From Candidatus Thorarchaeota archaeon (GTDB lineage Archaea > Asgardarchaeota > Thorarchaeia > Thorarchaeales > Thorarchaeaceae), in contig JAEOUM010000177.1 of the NCBI GenBank assembly GCA_016839275.1, forward strand, positions 1-60,812: a stretch of DNA of 60,812 nt, read 5' to 3'. Below the pieces are notes generated by a model. The model searched no databases. It was not told the DNA's origin and saw nothing but the letters and a program-made list of their open reading frames with translations. Every line of letters starts with the position of its first letter. Position 1 is the first letter of the stretch. Position numbers and translations under genes: made by a program. This document shows positions 52,565 through 60,812 of this stretch, in pieces.

Positions 52565-53900
52565 AAAACGAAGCCAAGGATTAGGCTTACTCGCGGCAAT
52601 AACCTTTGCAGTAGGCACAATGATTGGAGCGGGAGTGTTTGTTCTGAGTGGATTGGTTGTAAGTATTACAGGTCCGGCAGCTTTGCTGTCATATGCTATT
52701 TGCGCATTCTTAGTAGCGTTTTCGGGTTTGTCCTATGCTATGCTTGCTAGTATATTTCCTGAAGATGGTGGCGGTTATCTCTATTCTGAAAAGATACTAG
52801 GGAAATATCCAGGGTTCTTAGCAGGATGGATTATGTACATTGCTCAACCTATTGTGCTTTCTTTCGTACTTTTGAGTTTTGGAATATACTTGAATCTGCT
52901 CCTTTCTGTAGGTCTAGATCCTAGACTATTTGCTGCAGTAGCATTACTGCTGATTACTATCTTGAACATTAGAGGCATTGCAGAAGCAGGTAGATTCGAA
53001 ATAGCCGTCGTAGTCACGAAGGTATCAATCTTGATTCTATTCTTCTTTATCGGACTACTGCATTTAAGATCCTCAGTTTTCAACCAGTTCTTTGCAACTG
53101 GGGCTTCTGGTGTATTTCAAGGTGTAGCAATGGTTTTCTTTGCCTACATGGGATTCCAAGTTATCACTATGATGGCCGGAGAAGTAAAGGAATCAAGCAA
53201 GAAAGTCCCCCAAGCAATGCTGATTTCTATAGTGATTGTAACGATTATCTATCTTGGAGTAATACTCGCTTTACTTGCTGCAAATCTACCCACTTACGGG
53301 AGTGAGAGTGTCTTTGATGCGGCGTTGGTGCTCTTAGGGCCTATAGGTGGAGCTATTGTTGCACTAGGGGCTGTATTGTCCACATTGTCTTCAGCAAATG
53401 CTCTTACAGCAGGAGCTTCAAGAATAATTATGGAGATGGCAAGCGAAAAGCAAATTCCAGGTAGATTTGCCAAACTTAGGCATAATCAGCCAACAAATGC
53501 GATCATCTTAGGGTCGGGTGTTGCTATGATGTTTATCTTCTACGGTTCTTTAGATACAATTCTGGGGCTCGTGAACATGGCTATGCTCATTGCTATGTTC
53601 TTTGTCAATGTCAGTGCATTTGTCTTTGTAAGAAACAAGAGTATTCTAGATACTAACAAAGGATACTTTCAGATTCCATTGGGATCCCTGTTCCCAATTC
53701 TTGGTGCACTGTCCTGTGCAGTCATCTCACTCACGATAGCACCCGAGAGTATTCTAATTGGATTCATTGCCCTGTTCATTGGTACCGTTCTTTATATCAT
53801 TGAAGATACACCCGAAGGAGAGAGAGAAGTAGAAACAATCAGGATGCTTCTCAACCGCCAAACTTCTGGAATAAGCAAGTCAGATGATGTTCTTGAATGA
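52551..53900 (+). CDS. APC-family amino acid permease
   Basis: 449 residues with about 12 spans. AVGTMIGAGVFVLSGLVVSITGPA is the substrate-binding first span, and YMGFQVITMMAGEVKESSKKVPQAML the later conserved stretch. It resembles broad-range amino acid transporters. The ATG at 52551 is preceded by AAAGGAG and overlaps the PCP_red gene by 14 bases. Its substrate is unknown; the nearby deiminase genes suggest an amino acid. Confidence 0.85.
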   Translation: MTNHEKRSQGLGLLAAITFAVGTMIGAGVFVLSGLVVSITGPAALLSYAICAFLVAFSGLSYAMLASIFPEDGGGYLYSEKILGKYPGFLAGWIMYIAQPIVLSFVLLSFGIYLNLLLSVGLDPRLFAAVALLLITILNIRGIAEAGRFEIAVVVTKVSILILFFFIGLLHLRSSVFNQFFATGASGVFQGVAMVFFAYMGFQVITMMAGEVKESSKKVPQAMLISIVIVTIIYLGVILALLAANLPTYGSESVFDAALVLLGPIGGAIVALGAVLSTLSSANALTAGASRIIMEMASEKQIPGRFAKLRHNQPTNAIILGSGVAMMFIFYGSLDTILGLVNMAMLIAMFFVNVSAFVFVRNKSILDTNKGYFQIPLGSLFPILGALSCAVISLTIAPESILIGFIALFIGTVLYIIEDTPEGEREVETIRMLLNRQTSGISKSDDVLE

Positions 53901-53995
53901 GCATCTCTCGACCTGAGTTGGGATATGCTAATAAAACAGGGAGGATACAGAACCATAGCCAATAATATTCCAATTTGATTAGTAGGGATCTGTCA

Positions 53996-55837
53996 ATGAA
54001 CAAACGAATATCAATCATTGCAATTATCATTATGACGATGTTCATGGGCAGTATAACTGCAATGTTGTTTTTTGCAGGTTCTAATTTTCCAGAAAGAACT
54101 GCGTCTGTTCCGCCCCAGACCGAACTTGACACAAGCTTTTGGAATCTCACTGAAACAACTCTAGTACCACTTGATTTGAAAAATCATTCATTAGTAATAT
54201 CCTCTGTTCCGTATCAAAACGCATCGGTTGATTTGAATGAGTGGTATTTTGATTTTATGAGCGAAACATTTCGAGCGAATGATGTTAGAATAAACTCTGT
54301 AATCATCACTAGAAGCAATTTGACTACTCCATCTCCCGCAATCCTTTATCTTCATGGCTTTGGTGAGCAATATGCAGACTTTATCCAAATGCTTAGAGCC
54401 TTTGCGGCTGCAGGATATGTGGCTATGGGAATCGATCAACCTGGTTCGGGCAATTCCACAGGCTTTCCAGCTCTTAGCCCATTCACATTTTTGAATGTGA
54501 CCAGTGGACCAGAGGATTCCGGTCTCTTTCACTCCGTCTGGGCTGCAGCACGTTCGTTGACGCTCCTTGAATCGTTACCTCAAGTGCGAACTGATGCTAT
54601 GATTGTCGCAGGCGACTCAATGGGAGGATTAGTTACTTTCATCATTTCGGGAATCGATTCCCGTGTTGGTGGATCAATTCCAATGATTTCTGCAGGGAAT
54701 TTCCGTAACTCACTAACTTCAGGATCTCTACTCAACAGTGTAGTGGTACCCACATATCAGGTGGGATCTGACCAGCTGAAGAACGTAATCAAGTGGTTTG
54801 ATCCTCTGGCATATGCAAGATTGCTGACCAAACCAGTTTTCATGATGTTTGGTACAGATGACCAATTCTTTCCAATCACGTCGATGATGGATACTGTACA
54901 GGCAATAAATGCAGACCTTACTTTGAACATCATTCCAAACTGGGGTCACGGAATTCTTCTCGAATGGAGTAAAGACATTATTAGATGGGTCGATAGTCAT
55001 TTCAGAGGGGGCGAGCCTCTACCAAAATCCAGTGTTTCCTTCAGAAATGGAATCAGCCTTGAAGGAAGTGCAATTGAAGTAGAAATTGTAACAGAACATG
55101 CGGACAGTGTCTTCCTGTGTTGGAGATCAAGCGAGCCAGGTGCAGTATGGTTCTTTATTGAATTGGAAGCTGAGAGGGGAGCTCTTTTTGACACCTATAC
55201 TGGGACGATAGTACCTTTGGTTATCGGAAAGGTTCTTTTCTTTATCATCACGATGCAAGAGGATTCAACTCAGATTTCCTCAAAGATTTATGTAGGAAAT
55301 GCAGGCTCTTTCTTCTTTCCACTTCTCCTCATATTGTCCAGTTTTGGTATCTTATCACTACTTAGACTCAACATTTGGCACCCCCGGAAGATTCACCTCG
55401 TTAGAGAAATTCCTTATGTGGTTGGGGTCCTCATGCTCAGTGCGGGTTTTCTCCTGCCATTTATTACTATTCAGGGAAGAACAGGTCTCTCTGTATTTGG
55501 ATTCATTGAGTTATATGGCGAGAGCTTTTTGCTAGGAGGCTGGTTCCTGCCAGTAGTGCTTACGGGAGTCTGTCTCGTCATCGCTCTCTCCGCATTTCGG
55601 CACAGGTTCCAATTTCAAACAGCGGTCTTCGTTTGGTCACCGATTCTCGTAGTTGTCATTATTCTCTACAGAATATTCAGTGGAGTTTTTAGCTTCTTTG
55701 GCGATATTCTCTCAATTGAAGCTGGAATTGGTGCAGTTGCTCTAATAGGTGCAATACCATTAATGCAGATTTTTGACAGATTTGTCAGAACTCATGTCGG
55801 TGGAAAATTGCATCTTACTAGTTCAGGGAATTATTAG
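53996..55837 (+). CDS. Membrane-bound alpha/beta hydrolase with multi-span C-terminus
   Basis: 613 residues from the ATG at 53996. A signal-anchor span (about 4-28) is followed by an extracellular alpha/beta-hydrolase domain: LYLHGFGEQYADF (oxyanion), GIDQPGSGNST, the nucleophile elbow VAGDSMGGLV near residue 210, the acid in MFGTDDQFFP and the base in NWGHGILLEW. The last about 180 residues have five membrane spans. Probably an esterase or lipase at the cell surface; the substrate is unknown. Confidence 0.8.
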   Translation: MNKRISIIAIIIMTMFMGSITAMLFFAGSNFPERTASVPPQTELDTSFWNLTETTLVPLDLKNHSLVISSVPYQNASVDLNEWYFDFMSETFRANDVRINSVIITRSNLTTPSPAILYLHGFGEQYADFIQMLRAFAAAGYVAMGIDQPGSGNSTGFPALSPFTFLNVTSGPEDSGLFHSVWAAARSLTLLESLPQVRTDAMIVAGDSMGGLVTFIISGIDSRVGGSIPMISAGNFRNSLTSGSLLNSVVVPTYQVGSDQLKNVIKWFDPLAYARLLTKPVFMMFGTDDQFFPITSMMDTVQAINADLTLNIIPNWGHGILLEWSKDIIRWVDSHFRGGEPLPKSSVSFRNGISLEGSAIEVEIVTEHADSVFLCWRSSEPGAVWFFIELEAERGALFDTYTGTIVPLVIGKVLFFIITMQEDSTQISSKIYVGNAGSFFFPLLLILSSFGILSLLRLNIWHPRKIHLVREIPYVVGVLMLSAGFLLPFITIQGRTGLSVFGFIELYGESFLLGGWFLPVVLTGVCLVIALSAFRHRFQFQTAVFVWSPILVVVIILYRIFSGVFSFFGDILSIEAGIGAVALIGAIPLMQIFDRFVRTHVGGKLHLTSSGNY

Positions 55838-55926
55838 TTTAAACAGAGAAGATGATATAGAGGGGAACTTATAGCATTACGCACACCCCAATTGTTTAGA
55901 GAACCAGCAAGTGAGGAGAAATCAAA

Positions 55927-58900
55927 GTGAAGGTTGAGAAACGAGATAAGAGAATAGTAGACTTTGACGATTCGAAAATTGAGGCGGCCATTACAAAAGC
56001 CTTCGAAGCAGGTGACATAGACACTGGTCCAGTCCGTGGCATCACGAAAGAAGTGGTCCAGATAATTCATGAACTTGGAAAGGATGTCATCAATATTGAA
56101 GAGATACAAGATATTGTTGAAGACACCCTGATGCTACGAGGCTTTACAGATATTGCACGACGATACATGAAATACCGTGAGAAGCATCAGGAAGCCCGAA
56201 GAATCCTCCAGATGGTTGGCGTTGTGGATGATCTTAAGTTCGGGCCTAATGCAGCAACCGTGTTAAAGAGATATCTTTTGAAAAATGAAGAGGGCAAAGC
56301 TATTGAAACACCATCGCAACTTTTTCGAAGAGTATCTGGAGCGGTAGCGAGCAGTGAGAAGAAGTATGATGAAAGTGCTGATGTAAAAGAATATGATGAC
56401 CTCTTTTACTCAATGATGGCTAATCTTGAGTTTCTTCCTAATAGTCCAACTCTCTTCAATGCTGGTACAACACTTGGTCAGTGCAGTGCATGTTTTGTAC
56501 TTCCGATTGATGATGATATGAACTCTATCTTCACCTCTCTCAAACATATGGCAATGGTTCAGAAATCGGGCGGCGGGACAGGATTCTCATTCTCGAGACT
56601 GCGGCCTAAGGGAGCCCGAGTTGGTACTACGGGAGGAATAGCAAGCGGACCGATTTCATTCATGCGCGCATATGATACAGCTACGGATGTAATCAAGCAA
56701 GGAGGACGCAGAAGAGGGGCGAATATGGCGATACTCCGGTGTGATCATCCGGACATTATGGAATTCATATCATGCAAGTCTGATAAGCAAGCATTTCGTA
56801 ACTTCAACATCTCAGTTGCAGTAACAAAGAAATTCATGTCAGCGTTGAAAGATGATGCAGAAATAGAGCTGATTAGTCCTCATACAAAAGAATCAGTCAA
56901 GAGTATCAGTGCAAGAGCAGTCTTCGATGCAATCGTTCATAATGCATGGAGCACCGGCGATCCGGGAATCATCTTCATAGATCGGATTAATGAGAAGCAC
57001 CCGCTCAGCGGAGAACTAATTGAGTCCACAAATCCTTGTGTATCAGGGGATACTATTGTTAGTACTAGTAAAGGATTGATGAATATCCAAGATGTACCTG
57101 GTGTGATGAAAACTGCAAAGAAACTTGTCTATCGTCTTCAGACAAAGGAAGGATATCAGGTCAAAGTCACCAGAGATCATCGAATCCTTACGATATCTGG
57201 ATGGAAACGAGCAGGGGATTTGTGTAAAGGTGATAAACTATGCCTTCAGGTTAATGAGGAGGGATTCGGTCAAACAGGCAATCTCCGAATTGGTCAAATT
57301 CTTGGATGGTATGTTGGAGATGGATGGAGTACTGGAAAGGATCGTCGAGCCACTCTTGCATTCTATGGAAGGGATAAAGGAAGGCTGACTCATTATTACC
57401 TCAGCATTGTTAATGAGGAGCTCGAATCTGACTTAGTAGTAATAAAGAGCAAGAAACGAGAGGAGGTCAGGTCAAGGAGGATTTTGAAGCTTGTTCAAGA
57501 CTGGGAGATGAAATCAAAGAATATCTCGAAACTTTTGCTCTCATCATCAATGGAATGTCAAAGGGGCTTTTTGCAAGGATTATTCAGCGCAGATGGATCA
57601 GTCCAAGGAAGCCACCAAAAAGGTTTCACAGTACGACTAGCTCAAAGCAATCTGGATGTTCTATGTCGTGTACAAATTATGCTACTCAATTTTGGAATTG
57701 TTGCCAAAATTTATTCGAATAGACGGAGTGAACAAAAGCGATTAATGCCCAACAGTAAAGGACAACCCAATCTATACAGAACCAGAGCGAGTCATGAGCT
57801 AATTATATCAAAAGAGAATATTGTGGAATTCAGAGATAGGATTGGTTTTCTCCTAGATTACAAGCAGAAGCGATTAGTCAATGGTATAGAGTCATTAAAA
57901 GCACGTGGCCCTTACAAAGAGAGATTCTTTGCAAAATTTGAATCATTAACACCCCTTCAGGAAGAGGACGTCTTTGATATTGTTGCAACGCCTAGAGGTG
58001 GTTTTGTTGCAAATGGAATCATTGTGCATAATTGTGGCGAACAACCACTATTACCCTATGAGTCGTGTGTTCTTGGAAGCATAAATCTCTCAAAAATGGT
58101 CAGAGAAGGTGAGGTTCATTGGGAACGCCTTGAGGAGGTTATCCGCCTGGCAGTTCGATTCTTGGACAACATCATCGATTTGAATGTCTACCCGGTCAGT
58201 GAAATTGAAGCAGTAACAAAAGCCAATCGAAAGATCGGATTGGGAATAATGGGATTTGCAGAACTCCTTATTCAACTTGGGATCCCCTATGATTCAGAGA
58301 GAGGAATTGAGAAAGCAGAGGAAATCATGTCTTTCATCAAACAGAGGGCTGAACGTGCATCATCAGAACTGGCAAAGATACGAGGAAATTTCGAGAACTT
58401 CGCCCTTTTGAAGAAACGTAACACTTGGAAACGTAATGCGACATTAATTACAGTGGCGCCCACAGGTAGTATCGGTCTAATCGCACAGACATCCAGCGGG
58501 ATAGAACCATTATTTGCCGTAGCTCATAGTCGAATATTAGCTGAGGGTATCAATCTCAGCGAGGTGAATCCTCTGTTCAAAGCGATAGCTGAGAAAAGAG
58601 GGATATGGACAGATGAGCTTGAACGTCAGGTTGTGAGAACCGGGACTGTTCAAGACGTAGATTCAGTACCTGAAGATCTCAAACGTCTCTTCAAGACTGC
58701 ACACGAGATTAATCCGGCATGGCATGTTAGAATACAAGCTGCTTTCCAAAAACACACTGATAATGCGGTTAGCAAGACAGTGAATCTTCAAAATCAGGCA
58801 ACCACAGAAGATGTCGAGCGAATATTCCTATTAGCTGATGAACTTCAGCTCAAGGGTATAACCATCTTTAGGGATGGATGCCTTGATGGAGTTCAAGTTC

Positions 58901-58935
58901 TCTATAGTGGATGTACAAATTGTGATGTTCAGTAA
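55927..58935 (+). CDS. nrdJ: Adenosylcobalamin-dependent (class II) ribonucleotide reductase, intein-containing
   Basis: 1002 residues including a 332-residue intein, so about 670 after splicing. It makes deoxyribonucleotides. An ATP-cone lies at the N terminus (VEKRDKRIVDFDDSKIEAA). The alpha-barrel core has FNAGTTLGQCSACF with the redox Cys, KSGGGTGFSFSRLRP, the joined NPCGEQPLLPYESC (after splicing) with the thiyl-radical Cys and Glu, and TLITVAPTGSIGLIAQTSSGIEP. The C-terminal CTNC pair can reduce the active site. Because no NrdD-type glycine-radical motif is seen, and the layout matches NrdJ, class II is inferred. GTG start with GAGGAG. Confidence 0.93.
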   Translation: MKVEKRDKRIVDFDDSKIEAAITKAFEAGDIDTGPVRGITKEVVQIIHELGKDVINIEEIQDIVEDTLMLRGFTDIARRYMKYREKHQEARRILQMVGVVDDLKFGPNAATVLKRYLLKNEEGKAIETPSQLFRRVSGAVASSEKKYDESADVKEYDDLFYSMMANLEFLPNSPTLFNAGTTLGQCSACFVLPIDDDMNSIFTSLKHMAMVQKSGGGTGFSFSRLRPKGARVGTTGGIASGPISFMRAYDTATDVIKQGGRRRGANMAILRCDHPDIMEFISCKSDKQAFRNFNISVAVTKKFMSALKDDAEIELISPHTKESVKSISARAVFDAIVHNAWSTGDPGIIFIDRINEKHPLSGELIESTNPCVSGDTIVSTSKGLMNIQDVPGVMKTAKKLVYRLQTKEGYQVKVTRDHRILTISGWKRAGDLCKGDKLCLQVNEEGFGQTGNLRIGQILGWYVGDGWSTGKDRRATLAFYGRDKGRLTHYYLSIVNEELESDLVVIKSKKREEVRSRRILKLVQDWEMKSKNISKLLLSSSMECQRGFLQGLFSADGSVQGSHQKGFTVRLAQSNLDVLCRVQIMLLNFGIVAKIYSNRRSEQKRLMPNSKGQPNLYRTRASHELIISKENIVEFRDRIGFLLDYKQKRLVNGIESLKARGPYKERFFAKFESLTPLQEEDVFDIVATPRGGFVANGIIVHNCGEQPLLPYESCVLGSINLSKMVREGEVHWERLEEVIRLAVRFLDNIIDLNVYPVSEIEAVTKANRKIGLGIMGFAELLIQLGIPYDSERGIEKAEEIMSFIKQRAERASSELAKIRGNFENFALLKKRNTWKRNATLITVAPTGSIGLIAQTSSGIEPLFAVAHSRILAEGINLSEVNPLFKAIAEKRGIWTDELERQVVRTGTVQDVDSVPEDLKRLFKTAHEINPAWHVRIQAAFQKHTDNAVSKTVNLQNQATTEDVERIFLLADELQLKGITIFRDGCLDGVQVLYSGCTNCDVQ
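57037..58032 (+). other. Intein with LAGLIDADG homing endonuclease in nrdJ
   Basis: The host motif STNPCGEQ is split after Pro. Intein residue 1 is Cys (CVSGDTIV, block A); block B is YQVKVTRDHRILT with the conserved TxxH; two LAGLIDADG-type motifs are ILGWYVGDGWS and LQGLFSADGSV; block F/G is DVFDIVATPRGGFVANGIIVHN followed by Cys of the host. All the residues needed for splicing and both endonuclease motifs are present, so it may be active. This site in ribonucleotide reductases is a known intein position. Confidence 0.9.
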
Positions 58936-58999
58936 AGAATGCCAGATACCTGAAATCTCATCTTCCGCTCATCCATCTGAGCTGATTGAATAAGGATAA

Positions 59000-59161
59000 C
59001 TATGACAGTGACAACTTGGATTGTCTAGTCGCGTGTCTTGTAATTTCAAGATTGCATGATTTATGCTCGATACACCACTCCTCACATTTCTTCGCCCATT
59101 CCTTTTCATCATACAACAGATGACATTCCTCGCATTCGAATAGATTTCCTATCTTTTTCAT
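59000..59161 (-). CDS. Small Cys/His-rich zinc-type protein (53 residues)
   Basis: A 53-residue ORF starting MKKIGN. FECEECHLLYDEKEWAKKC, WCIEHKSCN and a final ITRHA carry a CxxC pair, further Cys, and His at spacing expected for a zinc site. Similar short proteins with an ECxxC-GxxY...WCxEHxSCNLEI pattern occur in many archaea and bacteria, without a settled role. Begins downstream of the 3' end of nrdJ in convergent orientation. No strong ribosome site. Confidence 0.6.
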   Translation of the reverse strand: MKKIGNLFECEECHLLYDEKEWAKKCEEWCIEHKSCNLEITRHATRQSKLSLS

Positions 59162-59541
59162 GACATTGTCATCTGCAATGACAAATATCAGGTCTATGAT
59201 AGAGGATGTAAGAACAAGTTTTGTATTTCATTCGTTTCTTCAGTAGTCTTACTATCGTTACCAGTTTCAGAAGTCATTCAAATCACTTACATTAATTTAA
59301 GGGATGCCTGCAGCGTAACTTCTCGAATTTTTCCAATACTATTCTGAACATATTCATCTGATCAGCGACCCTTCATAATGGACAACGAAGAAATTCTTTA
59401 TTAATATCAGGATATATAACGTTCATAATACCGTATTAGTTTAGATTGGATTTAATAATGTCATTTTAATTAATTAAAGTTCTATAAATTCCGAATAATT
59501 GACACAAATGGTATGACCCACTTATGCTAGCTTACAATCTT
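59162..59541. other. Intergenic region before the small GTPase
   Basis: About 380 AT-rich bases with no normal gene. On the minus strand a TATA-like TTAAATTAAT (59291-59300) precedes a 27-codon frame (59194-59277, starting MTSETG) that ends shortly before the 53-residue gene; it may be a leader frame. Nothing else is supported. Confidence 0.35.
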
Positions 59542-60036
59542 TTAGAAACCTGTTCGTTCTGCCATCAAATATGAAATAAAATTGACTAACCTATCACGTT
59601 GCTCCGTTTCAGTTGCTGAAAGTTCAAGAGTGGGAAGATTTGTCATTCTCTCAATCCTTGTTCTGTTTAGTCTTTCTTGCAAATCTTGTTTATTTGCGAT
59701 AATTGCGAACCTTGTCTTTGGAAACTGCTTTCTAAGAAATCTCATCGAATATGATATTTGGTTTATATCTTCGGCAGAACTGTCGGATACAATCAACACA
59801 TAACGAGAGAAGGCTTTACTTTCATCCAGAAAAGACGCGGAAAATACGGCAAGTCGTTCCGGTTCATAACTTGAAGTCTGAAGTTCCCAGATCGTATAAA
59901 TGATGTCATGTGTTTCAATTACAAATGTTGTACCTCGACTTTCTAATGTTTCATCAATAAGGTGCACGATCGAAGTCTTGCCTACTCCTGGTTGCCCAAT
60001 GAGTGCGATAGCAATGTGTTTTCTCTGGTTTGTCAC
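59542..60036 (-). CDS. Ras-like small GTPase with degenerate G3 motif
   Basis: 164 residues from a GTG at 60036; AGGA lies about ten bases ahead, and a TTG at 60045 is less well placed. G1 is GQPGVGKTS (P-loop) near residue 13, G4 is ANKQDL near 113, and G5 is LSATE, where SAK is usual. The G3 segment, expected as DxxG, reads IWELQTSSYE, so the Gly that senses gamma-phosphate is lost. Many Asgard genomes contain large sets of small GTPases, some degenerate. It may bind nucleotide without normal hydrolysis. Isolated gene, cytoplasmic, no lipid motif at the end. Confidence 0.8.
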   Translation of the reverse strand: MTNQRKHIAIALIGQPGVGKTSIVHLIDETLESRGTTFVIETHDIIYTIWELQTSSYEPERLAVFSASFLDESKAFSRYVLIVSDSSAEDINQISYSMRFLRKQFPKTRFAIIANKQDLQERLNRTRIERMTNLPTLELSATETEQRDRLVNFISYLMAERTGF

Positions 60037-60215
60037 AACTAGCAAGTCCTTAAACTATTTCATGGAACACCATCTTTTCTTCAAGACTTCGAACGACATG
60101 AGTCTTTTTGCAAGTCTAATGAATTAGAATGGTGTTCTCCTAGAAACTCTATAGAGGAATGTTGGTTTCTAAAACTATGATATAGATGCAATGTTTATTG
60201 ACAACAAATCTTAGT

Positions 60216-60246
60216 ATTTGCTTTGGATGATTCATCCAATGCAAAT
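60216..60246. repeat. Near-perfect 31-base palindrome
   Basis: ATTTGC and TTGGATGA arms meet TCATCCAA and GCAAAT, with one A/T mismatch on each side. It lies 12 bases beyond the stop of the BON-domain gene. It could act as a terminator hairpin on the minus strand or a site for a dimeric protein. Confidence 0.5.
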
Positions 60247-60258
60247 CGAGTTCATTGA

Positions 60259-60812
60259 TTATTTGATATGAATGTGGTTGACGATATCTTTAACTCCAAA
60301 GGTATTTGATACCACATCAAGGGCGGCTTCATACTCTACTCGGTTTGAAACTACTCCTGAAACGGTAACCACTCCATTTTTTACTTGAATGTCTATGGCA
60401 TTCACATCAACAATAGGACTCCGACTAATTGCTTTCACGACATCATCCGCAATTACATCATCCACGACTGCTTTTGTAGGTACTACAGTTAGTGCGTTTT
60501 GAATGCCTACTACACCAGTCAGACCAGAGATTATTTGTTCAGCCTTGAATTTCTTCCAATATGCATCGACATGTCCATTCAATAATATCATACCATTCTT
60601 GACAGACACTTGTATGTCTGAGTCTTTAATGCTGTCATGCCATGCAAGTTGAGTTTCGATATTAGTTTTGATCTCTCTATCGAGAGGTATCTCTATTTCA
60701 GAGGAATGTTTTACTAATAATTGGTTGTCTACTTTCGTCACTCCAGATACTCTGTAGGCATCAAACAATGCTGCCTCTGATGCAGCATAATTTGGCACAG
60801 TTCCGCGTAGAG
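60259..60812 (-). CDS. BON-domain protein, N-terminal part missing (window edge)
   Basis: At least 180 residues of a protein that runs off the right edge; the GTG at 60798 is internal, since the bases before it continue an LRGTVPNYAASEAA pattern, the end of a BON domain. Two further complete BON domains follow (around IEIPLDREIKTNIETQLAW and VVDDVIADDVVKAISRSP), each with a V-x-x-G-x-V-x-L-x-G-x-V type strand. BON proteins bind membranes, and many are induced by osmotic stress (OsmY). No signal peptide can be judged. A palindrome follows the stop. Confidence 0.8.
   Translation of the reverse strand, partial: LRGTVPNYAASEAALFDAYRVSGVTKVDNQLLVKHSSEIEIPLDREIKTNIETQLAWHDSIKDSDIQVSVKNGMILLNGHVDAYWKKFKAEQIISGLTGVVGIQNALTVVPTKAVVDDVIADDVVKAISRSPIVDVNAIDIQVKNGVVTVSGVVSNRVEYEAALDVVSNTFGVKDIVNHIHIK

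Noticed and set aside
1-60812. CRISPR array or insertion sequence
   Set aside because: No regularly spaced direct repeats, no cas genes and no complete transposase with terminal repeats were found.

Overview
The window looks like a chromosome segment of an archaeon, most likely an Asgard archaeon of the Thorarchaeia type. This is an inference, not a taxonomic assignment. It rests on an archaeal 23S rRNA, a geranylgeranyl-reductase-family flavoprotein, two F420/luciferase-type oxidoreductases, a MIG-like mismatch glycosylase, archaeoflavoprotein AfpA, TrmB- and Lrp-type regulators, ATA-rich promoter boxes, a Ras-like small GTPase and a complete seven-blade WD40 protein. Bacterial-looking genes are mixed in: RNase PH, a one-piece transketolase and an arginine deiminase pathway.

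Layout. 1-1334: 5' part of a 23S rRNA gene (minus strand) with a long, hairpin-rich leader. 1335-5851: RNase PH, a nucleotidyltransferase with repeated helical units, a TnpB-N-terminus-like protein, a WD40 propeller and a membrane-anchored M28 peptidase. 5874-10902 (minus): geranylgeranyl reductase, then a run of zinc-ribbon protein, nucleoside phosphorylase, GNAT and two DNA methyltransferases. 11033-17285: zinc protein, MIG-like glycosylase with AfpA, twin luciferase-like enzymes, twin winged-helix regulators. 17286-18583: gene-poor stretch with very small ORFs and hairpins. 18584-28594: MFS transporter, endonuclease III, glycosyltransferase, seryl-tRNA synthetase, SufCB, PEBP protein, rubrerythrin-like protein, an unknown 426-residue protein and an ECF S component. 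28759-41228: superoxide reductase, a cluster of tiny paralogous ORFs, GNATs, transketolase, a surface protein, PNPOx/MarR/MBL genes, MFS, an acidic and a basic micropeptide gene, and a cupin. 41302-53900: MFS transporter, a TrmB-MEDS regulator divergent from a P-type proton ATPase, amino acid permease, OTC, arginine deiminase, carbamate kinase, a PCP_red protein and a second permease. 53996-60812: membrane hydrolase, class II ribonucleotide reductase with an intein, a 53-residue zinc protein, a small GTPase and a BON-domain protein cut by the window edge.

How the genes fit together. The proton ATPase, permease, OTC, deiminase and carbamate kinase form a plausible arginine fermentation and pH-homeostasis unit: arginine is imported, ammonia and ATP are made, and protons are pumped out. 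Superoxide reductase and the rubrerythrin-like protein, with SufCB, suit an anaerobe handling oxygen and Fe-S stress. Two HhH-GPD glycosylases cover base excision repair.

The least explained signals are very short genes that normal gene finders skip: a two- or three-gene cluster of 28-35 residue proteins sharing a C-terminal motif (29574-29885), and a neighbouring pair encoding a 27-residue Asp-rich and a 31-residue Lys-rich peptide (40425-40701). Start codons were reassigned in several places where a Shine-Dalgarno sequence decides between candidates.
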